The notes under the pieces are model-generated. The model was not told the origin of the DNA. It saw only the letters and a program-made list of their open reading frames with translations, and did no database searches. A stretch of 64,000 nucleotides of DNA from Solenopsis invicta (taxonomy: Eukaryota > Arthropoda > Insecta > Hymenoptera > Formicidae). The DNA lies in NCBI RefSeq assembly GCF_016802725.1, contig NC_052665.1, forward strand, positions 24,724,001 through 24,788,000, in the 5' to 3' direction. Positions 57,218 to 64,000 of this stretch are shown piece by piece. Each line of letters starts with the position of its first letter. Within the stretch, counting starts at the first letter, position 1. Both the position numbers and the translations under genes were made by a program.

Positions 57218-57659
57218 TGGCATGATTGCTGGAGAGGGCGGTGAGAGAGAGCTTGTCGTTCTCCCTTAAAGCGCCTTTTCCCGCTCGGGATGGCGTCAAG
57301 CCCATCAGATGCTACGACACGTGAGGGAGTGAGGAAGGGGGGGGTCCCTTCTACTTCCCCTCACGTCGGAGAAATGCGAGGGGTGGTGATGTCCCCACCT
57401 CATGCACATATATTCGAGCAGAAGCACATACTCAGTAGTGACACTCAACCGTCTAACATGTAACCAAATTTTAGTGCGCATACGTGAATTTGTACATCTT
57501 ACATTATAGCGTTCAGAATATCATACGTAACCTCAATTTACAACTTCGTGTCATGTTGCTTGTAAATGATTTTTGCTTCTGTTTAAATTAGTAATCATAA
57601 AAGTTCTTTTGTTCTTGATAATCAAGTGTAATAATCAACATTAAAAATGAAGAGAGATG

Positions 57660-58142
57660 AATATAGTTGTGTAAAACTTTACAAAAAGGGAGCAGCCTCT
57701 GACGATTTTGACCTTGATATATATTATCAAGGAGAGAATCCTGGACAACTTTTCCTTATAAATTAATTGGCGTTCTTGTACAGTTTTAAAGATATACTTA
57801 GAAAAAAAAAGATTTTCTCAATTATTACAGAAAATATTCATTTTACAAAAAAATGTGTCAAACAAAAAATAAATCCCATAATAAGCTTTATAAAAAAATA
57901 ATATACATATTTTACCTAACTTTAATACTTTACTCGTTATAGTAGAAAAACTGTTTTAAAATAAGTTTTTTGTAAATTTTCAGTAGTTTTGCATGAAAAA
58001 TAAATGCTTGGGCTCCCCCGTACCCTCTCTCTACATTTTTCCTAACCCAACCCCATCTCGGTCCACTAATAACGAGTGGGCTTGACGGTCCACTAATGAC
58101 GGGTGGGCTTGACAGTCCACCCCCTTGCATCCTCACCTCCAT
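57660..58142. repeat. Copy of the dispersed repeat without a palindromic core
   Basis: Begins GGGAGCAGCCTCTGACGATT and TTGACCTTGATATA, matching the outer flank at 2790-2840 and 11810-11860. It then reaches TTATTACAGAAAATATTCAT, matching 6520-6545, with only about 90 unrelated bases between. It continues as the 6541-6960 sequence (TGTGTCAAAC to CACTAATGACGGGTGGG). It therefore shows the repeat without the kilobase-scale cores found at the other two sites. Confidence 0.65.
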
Positions 58143-58231
58143 GTGTGTGCGTGTGTATATGTGTACTTGTTTCGCTCCTGAGGCAGAAGGTGAACTTTGC
58201 TCTGAGTCATTGAGTTTGAAGACTTGGGTGA

Positions 58232-58905
58232 TGACAAATTATATCTTCCAGCCTGTAATATTGCAGTTGCAATGATCAGAAGGGTTTGGAACAATTAAAA
58301 ACAAGCTTTAGCTTACTTCTTTCTTAATTCTCCATTTTCTGCTAGGAAATTAACACCTATTATTCCTCAAACTATTGCAAAACTGCAAAAAACAGGATTT
58401 AAAGTACTTGCGTTTGTCTCAGACGTGGGAGAAAATTTTAAATAAACCGCTGAATGTCTAGGTGTGACAGACAAAAATTTATGGTTTTTTGTTAATAATA
58501 ATGAGCTAATTTCACACTTTTTTATTCACCTCATATAATTTAAAGTTGTCAGGAATAATTTCCGGGACAATTTTATTCAGTATGATTTTAAAACGATTTC
58601 TTTGGAGTGCGTTAATTATTTATTTCATCAAAATCAAACTAGAGCATTTCCACTTGCATCTAAACTCAATGATAAATATTTAAAATTTTCGAACTTTGAA
58701 AAAATGAAAATAGGTATATTTGGCTACGTAAATATTGAGATCTACAATAAGTAGTAGCTTTGAGGAAAATGGTAATTTCAGGAGCTTTTAAACCTGCGGA
58801 TATAAAAATTGCACTTAGAACAGTAAATTTTATCTAAAATATGAACAATTCCTTCAATCTATTTAATTCATCTTCAGTTCAACATCCATATCAATTTAAA
58901 GTTTC
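58232..58905 (+). pseudogene. P-element-like transposase fragment
   Basis: One frame from about 58299 reads KQALAYFFLNSPFSARK, LTPIIPQTIAKLQKTGFKVL, AFVSDVGENF, stop, TAECLGVTDKN, stop, FKVVRNNFRD, TISLECVNYLFHQNQ and FPLASKLNDKYLKFSNFEKM. This order matches P/THAP9-type transposases (catalytic Asp in VSDVG, then VRNNF, LA.KL...HL...F.KM). Only two stops in about 150 codons, then decay. The 4.8-kb element after 58926 interrupts it. Confidence 0.68.
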
Positions 58906-59776
58906 AATTAGTATTTAATAAGCTATAACCCCGTCAGCCAAACGTGAACAAACAGATTATTCGGAGAGTCTGCTATCAATTTCTGTTGCTAGAAAGGCAA
59001 CAGATTTCATACAGACTCTGCAATATCTGCGGTGTCAGTAAACTGCTGTCAGAAATAGGACAGAAACTGTTGGCATTTAATTCCAGCAGAAATCGAGCAA
59101 ATAGTGTTGATAGGACTGTTGTCAGATTGGCCACAGAAATGAAGTATAACCTGCGCAACACAATCTGACGGCAGACTGGCAGCAGAAATCGAGCACCGCG
59201 TGTTGACAAGACTTGACGTCAGATTAGCGGCAAAAAACGAGCAGGATCTATGCGACAATCGGACAGCAGAATAGCAGCACCACGCAAACACGCCGTGCTG
59301 CCAGCACCTAATGTCAGATTGGTGACAGAATTAGACAGAATGTGCAAGACTTGCACAACACAATCTGCCGGCAGATTGTCAGCACAAATCGAGCACCCCG
59401 TGCTAACAGGATTTGACGTCACGCTGGCAGCAGAAATTAAGCAAATCGTGCTGTTTTGCATATTTTTAAATTGTGACGTCACTCATCACGAATTTATTAA
59501 GGGCCTATTTAGACAAATTTGCATAATTGCATGCATAAATAACATATGCATAAAGAAACTGATCCATTTTTTTATGCACTTGATTAATTATTAGACCAAT
59601 CAATTTCTTTATGCATATGTTCTGTCTGTTTCTGTTTGTATTCTATATGCTGCAATTTCTATCTGCACCTGCCCGCAATTACGTACCGAAATCTTATTTG
59701 TATCTATCCGCATTGTATTTGTCGAGATTTTTATTTGTCCGCATATATAAATAATTAAAACCCATTTCTGGCCATG

Positions 59777-61391
59777 CCCAGATAGCAATGCATTCTTTGC
59801 ACAAAAAAAGAAATATTTGCTAATTATAAGTTTCCCTTCAGTTGCAGTTACGTTGTTATATCGCAGCCGCAAATCCTTTTGTATAAGACTATCTAAAGGC
59901 AATAGGAAGGAAACTGTTTCTTAGGCAATTAAACGACAATAGTGTACGAAACTTATTAGTATAAAATTTCTAATAACTTGTTATAAATAGTTTTCGACAA
60001 TTCTTTATTATAATATTTCCTCCAGATATAAAGAAATGTGTGTTAACATCATAATTGATAAAAATTATATATTTATGTATTTTAATATATTTTAATGAAA
60101 TATGTACGTTATACCCAGAAAGCACACAACATTTATGATAAATATTAATAAATATTTATCATAATATTTTTATAAATATTATAGAAATATTTTATATATA
60201 TTTTATATATATTTTATATACATGAGAGAAAAAGATTATAAAAATATTTACCCAAAGTATTGTTAAAATATTTATTAAATATTTTCTAAAGTATTTATGG
60301 TAAATGAAATTTATGGTAAATAAATTTTTACAAAAATATTAATATAAATATTTATAATAAATTAAAAAATATTTGTAGTAATATTTTGTTAACATTTTTA
60401 TAAATATTTTGTTCATTTATAGTAAATATAAAAAAATTTATTCTGTTTTAATAATATATATTATATGTTAATGATTTAATAATTTTTTGTTTTGACTCCC
60501 ATATATATTTTTCTTATAATAGAATACAAAATAGTACTGTGTATTTAATGTACATGTACATGTGATGATACATACGCGACAAACAAACAAAATAACTAGT
60601 GATATTGTTACACTATCGTTGCGCAGTTTTTTTTATTCTTTTTTATACTGTGCTGATATATAATCATATGAAATTATAGACGAAATAGGTTTATGAATGA
60701 AGAAACCTCGATCTACATCCTAATGAGCAGACCATATTTTTTTAATGTTTTTTTAATACAAATATGTTGTATTTAATTTAATTATTGTATTATATTAACA
60801 TATATTTTCTAGTTCTTATTTAAACAAATAACAAAAGTTATTCCAGGTACTATTCCGCATTTGTGAAAACTATAATTTTATACATGTTGATATAAATAAT
60901 ATGCTTTAATTATACATATTTCATTTTTTCGATAAAGTATATTGATCTAATCTACCAGTTATATACACATACCAGCATAAAGTGTTCACAGGTCATCACG
61001 AGGGATCAATTTGCAGCGATCACAAAGGTCAAGCAACGTTCAGCGAAGTCGCGACTTGAATGGGTGACCGCTTGGGAATTTCCGAAAAAAATTCCTAAGA
61101 ATAGAATTTTTTTTGCAAAAATTGTTTTTTTTAAATATAAAAATATTGTTTTGCTCATTGGGATTACGAGGTGCAATATAATATAATAACTTAAGTTATT
61201 ATAAAAATAGAATAATTATAAAACAGAAGAGGGAAATTGTTTCTTTCTGATTGCGTACAGTTGTTTTTAGCAGACATTGCCGGCAAAATCATAAGCAAAA
61301 GCGGAAGCCGCTTTCCTGAATAAAGATGGAAACTTAGGCAATGTAATTTTTATCAAATTGATCGCAACATGAAGGAAACTTGCTATCTGGG
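59777..61391. mobile_element. Element with CCCAGATAGCAA ends and AT-rich interior
   Basis: CCCAGATAGCAA and its inverse TTGCTATCTGGG interrupt the dispersed palindromic repeat: CTGGCCATG on the left and TGGTCTAACTAAC on the right are adjacent in other copies, implying a 2-bp TG duplication. The interior is very AT-rich with AATATTTAT runs (60110-60420). It contains the 5S-like segment. No ORF. Confidence 0.55.
60983..61079 (+). other. 5S-rRNA-like segment (pseudogene or SINE head)
   Basis: GGTCAAGCAACGTTCAGCG, then GACTTGAATGGGTGACCGCT and TGGGAA reproduce 5S rRNA box A, intermediate element and box C, the internal pol III promoter. The 5' third is diverged (GGTCATCACGAGGGATCA) and the 3' terminal stem is missing. 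It is either a 5S pseudogene or the head of a 5S-derived (SINE3-type) retroposon. Confidence 0.7.
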
Positions 61392-61870
61392 TGGTCTAAC
61401 TAACAAAAATAGTTAAAAAAATTGGAATTATAATAGAAATAGGACCGAAGCATGAAAAAACATTACTGATGTAAAAAGAACTTTTCAAAACTCAATTTTG
61501 CAACCAATTGGTATAAACAAATTATTAAAAATTTATTCTAAAAGAGAACTGATTGCACCAATCGATTCTATGGGAAAAATTACTAAAGAAATGTTGCAAA
61601 AGTAAATTTTGCAACTAATTTGTTTATAACAATTAACAAAGCGTTATATATGTTTCTTGAGTCATTTTTCTCGTAAAATCAATTGGAATAATTAGTTTTC
61701 CTCTACAGTCAATTTTTAGTAATTTGTTTTTAACAATTAGTTGTAAAATTGATTTTTGCAAGCGTGCTTTTTACGTCAATGTTTTTTTATACTCTGGTAC
61801 TATTTCTAATTGTTGTTTTTTTTTTACTATACTAGTTTGAGCAGGAACAGGTTTTAATTAATTATCAAAA
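61392..61870. repeat. Second copy of the 50.1-kb palindromic repeat
   Basis: Shares GGACCGAAGCATGAAAAAAC, CAAAACTCAATTTTGCAACC and CAATCGATTCTATGGG with 50134-51183, and ends CAGGTTTTAATTAATTA. It lacks the CAGATAGC MITE present in the other copy, giving the empty site for that insertion. Confidence 0.7.
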
Positions 61871-62442
61871 GATCCAATAAGAGCGAGAATAAATAAGATG
61901 TCAATAAAATTCTATAATTAGACATTTACATAAATGAAAAACGCTGGACGTTTCGGGCTAACTTGCCCCTTATCAACATAAAATTATTTACATAATTAAA
62001 ACGTTTACGGTGCGAATGGAAACGCAATAGTTGGAACGTTGATGTGATGTCGTTCGTATGTCATCTCTAATAGTTGGATGAAAACGAGAGCTTCGTAAAG
62101 ACGGTTACATGTATCGTTATCCTAATCAACATGGATTTAGTAAAAAAAACTCAAAGAAAAAACGCGATCCGGTCAGAGAAGAAAAAAGTAAGAACTTACA
62201 TGAGATATGTGTGTATATAATAAGATATCTTATCTATGGCCAAAGTTTTTCAAATTCACGGAGCACATGACAAACGAACCGTCTCCGACGGAGAGATACA
62301 GCAGAAATGAGTTTAAGTATCGGTTTCAAAATCTTGTAAATGTATTGAAGTGTGTATGTGACTTTCGAATAGATTGTTGTGGTGTTGAGAGGTTATTATT
62401 CTTATTGTGCAAACTTTACGAGAACGTTAGAATAAGATTTAT

Positions 62443-62760
62443 CTAGAAATTCATTAAGTTAATGCTATTCTTTTGCTCTTTTATATGTATCATCTCGGAG
62501 ACAAGTCGTTTGTGATGATTAGTTTCTCTGTCTAAAATCCTCATGTGTTCCCAGTCGAAAGTGTGATTACACTTTATGTGTTCGGAAATTACAGAATGTT
62601 TATCGGGGTCTAAATTGATATTCTTTCGATGTTCTTTTATACGTGTTTTTAATTGTCTCTTAGACTGACCGACATATGGCGTCGCAATTTTTACAAGATA
62701 TTTTATAAACTATGTTGTTGTTTTTAGTGCGCGTTTTTTCTTTGAGTTTTTTTTACTAAA
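62443..62760 (-). pseudogene. Penelope GIY-YIG endonuclease C-terminus
   Basis: NNIVYKISCKNCD, then after a one-base shift at about 62683 YVGQSKRQLKTRIKEHRKNI, DKHSVISEHIKCNHTFDWEH and MIHIKEQKNSINLMNF, stop at 62443. This is the full GIY-YIG signature of Penelope, with CxxC before YVGQS. It is much better preserved than the copy at 18.9-19.2 kb and belongs to a different lineage by sequence. Confidence 0.85.
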
Positions 62761-62922
62761 TCCATGTTGATTAGGATAACGATACATGTAACCGTCTTTA
62801 CGAAGCTCTCGTTTTCATCCAACTATTAGAGATAACATTATACGAACAACATCACATCAACGTTCCAACTATTGCGTTCCCGTTCGCACCGCAAACGTTT
62901 TAATTATGTAAATAATTTTATG

Positions 62923-62948
62923 TTGATAAGGGGCAAGTTAGCCCGAAA
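62923..62948 (+). ncRNA. Degenerate hammerhead-like motif in the Penelope right arm
   Basis: TTGATAA, one G, stem GGGC/GCCC with AAGTTA loop, then GAAA and CGTCC. The same geometry as the motif at 18302-18327, but the CUGAUGA core is changed at two positions, which should abolish cleavage. The inverted copy is at about 61950-61976. Classification rests on analogy with known Penelope ribozymes. Confidence 0.4.
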
Positions 62949-63242
62949 CGTCCAGCGTTTTTCATTTATGTAAATGTCTAATTATAGAATTTTATTGACA
63001 TCTTATTTATTCTCGCTCTTATTGGACTTTTTGATGATTAATGATTGTTTTTACACAAAAGAGCACGAAATAATTTATGAGGTTTTAATTATTTATGTAG
63101 TTTATAGATTATTTTAAAAATATTTAAAGCTAAATAATCAAAGCTAGTGAGAATGTTCGGGCGATACTCAACACCTAAGTTTCTTCCTGTTCAAATTAGG
63201 TTTACTTCAAATATTACTTTTTATTAACGATATCACAAGTGT

Positions 63243-63314
63243 ACGATTAGCTCAGTGTTAGCGTATTAGGTTATTGTCCCGAAATCTTAGATTCGAATCT
63301 CGCCGGCTCCGTGT
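63243..63314 (+). other. tRNA-like sequence (pseudogene or SINE head)
   Basis: GATTAGCTCAGTGTTAGCG is a good A box/D arm; AGATTCGAATCTCGCC a good B box/T arm. The anticodon arm is irregular and the 5' and 3' ends (GTGTACG / GGCTCCG) do not pair as an acceptor stem. So not a functional tRNA gene; a tRNA-derived retroposon head is likeliest. Confidence 0.5.
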
Positions 63315-63776
63315 GTTTTTAAAAATTGTAAAGTAATGCTTAATCGTAATTAGCAAAATAGAATATATGCGAATTAGATTAATCTATAATAAAAATAAGA
63401 ATTAAATCTGCAAGAAAATTGAAAAAAAAATTTGTTTATAATAAAAGTTTTTGAATAAAAATGTTTAATTTCTGCTACCAGCGTGACATCAGATCTAGTC
63501 AGCTCGATTTGTGCTAGCAGTCTGCCGTCAGATTATGTTGCGCATGTCATGTTCGAATTCTGCCGCCTATCTGGTGTCATGTGCTGGCAGCACGGCGTGC
63601 TCGCCTGGTGCTGTCATTTCACTGACATAGAATATCAACAGGTTCTATCAACAGAATATAAGCAGAATTTGAGATCAGTTGAGTTCAGTCTGCCAACACG
63701 TCTTGATCGAATCTGCCGTCAGCCTGTCGACACAGTGGTAACATTTTGTTGACTGGGAACAAACTTAATAAGCTAT

Positions 63777-64000
63777 TACAAAGCTTATCCTACTTATGAA
63801 ACATTTTGTATCTTATTTCTAAAACCTTAAAGTATTATTTAAACCAAAAAAAATTCCAAACTTTTTAAAATTCTACTGTGGCTTAACCCCTTAAAACTTC
63901 TAACATAAAGGTTTTTGGACTCACTGCTTACGAAATTAACGTTAAAATTCCGAAATTTAAGATGGCGAATTCAATATGGCGGACCACAGTAGTAAATTCT
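63777..64000. other. Unassigned right edge, possibly P-element remainder
   Basis: No convincing ORF. If the 4.8-kb element interrupted the P-like transposase, this strip should hold the downstream part, but decay prevents a reading. AAGATGGCGAATTCAATATG near the edge has no recognised role. Confidence 0.3.

Larger units (their letters stand above)
61873..63027 (-). mobile_element. Penelope-like element with inverted arms
   Basis: Arms 61873-62171 and 62737-63027 are near-identical inverted copies (TCCAATAAGAGCGAGAATAA to AAAAACTCAAAGAAAAAACG). Between them, on the minus strand, lies the GIY-YIG C-terminus and its 3' untranslated region. Inverted terminal copies are a known oddity of Penelope-like elements. 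Each arm has a hammerhead-like motif. The RT part is missing. Confidence 0.78.
58927..63764. mobile_element. 4.8-kb element with repeat-rich inverted ends and 12-bp flanking repeats
   Basis: TTAATAAGCTAT occurs at 58915-58926 and 63765-63776. Terminal sequences are related: CCCCGTCAGCCAAACGTGAA on the left, CCCAGTCAACAAAATGTTAC (inverse) on the right. About 500 bp on the left (58931-59450) and 290 bp on the right (63475-63758) carry degenerate repeats of TCTGACGGCAGATTGGCAGC and GAAATCGAGCA in inverse orientation. No transposase of its own is recognised; later insertions fill the middle. Confidence 0.6.

Noticed and set aside
63243..63314. Functional tRN gene
   Set aside because: A and B boxes are good, but there is no acceptor stem and the anticodon arm is irregular.

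Overview
This is an intergenic/intronic stretch of an insect nuclear genome, most likely an ant or another hymenopteran. The organism call is inference. It rests on insect-type mariner/Tc1 transposases, LOA, R1, Penelope, Gypsy and Copia retroelements, a short array of the insect telomere repeat TTAGG, splice-flanked coding sequence, AT-rich spacers and abundant microsatellites. No prokaryotic features are present. The only sequence that looks like a host gene is one phase-0 coiled-coil exon at 1717-2244 on the minus strand. Almost everything else is mobile DNA of many ages, often nested.

Layout. 0.15-1.5 kb: an apparently complete mariner beside the exon. 2.7-12.5 kb: large palindromic (foldback) repeats. 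One has 1.03-kb arms and encodes a pogo-like transposase; one has tRNA-like arms; a 255-bp MITE has a 9-bp target duplication. 12.65-17.77 kb: a full-length but dead LOA-type retrotransposon with a 16-bp target duplication. 18.2-19.9 kb: Penelope-like and RTE-like fragments, the former with a hammerhead-ribozyme-like motif. 20.1-30.3 kb: five DNA elements stand end to end, separated only by TA or CA tracts: a mariner (start codon cut off by a telomeric-repeat insertion), a DD41D element with an intact ORF, a Tc1-like DD34E element and two foldbacks.

31.27-50.13 kb is a multi-level nest. A Gypsy element (4-bp duplication TAAT) was split by a 9-kb composite insertion (33655-42666), which itself holds a minus-strand non-LTR element and a Tc1-like element, and by a Copia element (380-bp LTRs, duplication AATGA). 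Both Gypsy flanks belong to one dispersed palindromic repeat seen again near 50.1-51.2 kb and 61.4 kb. 51.65-55.22 kb: a foldback interrupted by an element rich in GGACGTCC. 55.2-58.2 kb: a MITE, an R1-like 3' fragment and another dispersed repeat. 58.2-63.8 kb: a decayed P-element transposase cut by a 4.8-kb element that has itself collected a CCCAGATAGC-ended element with a 5S-rRNA-like core, and a Penelope copy with inverted arms.

Most genes here do not work together; they are independent transposition genes. Only two transposase ORFs look intact, the mariner at 344-1420 and the DD41D ORF at 22216-23277. The most unusual signal is a stem-loop module of about 70 bp, flanked by GT tracts and repeated in the subterminal regions of two different Tc1-like elements. 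Its two stems differ in sequence but keep pairing, while the inner loop and two linker strands are conserved.
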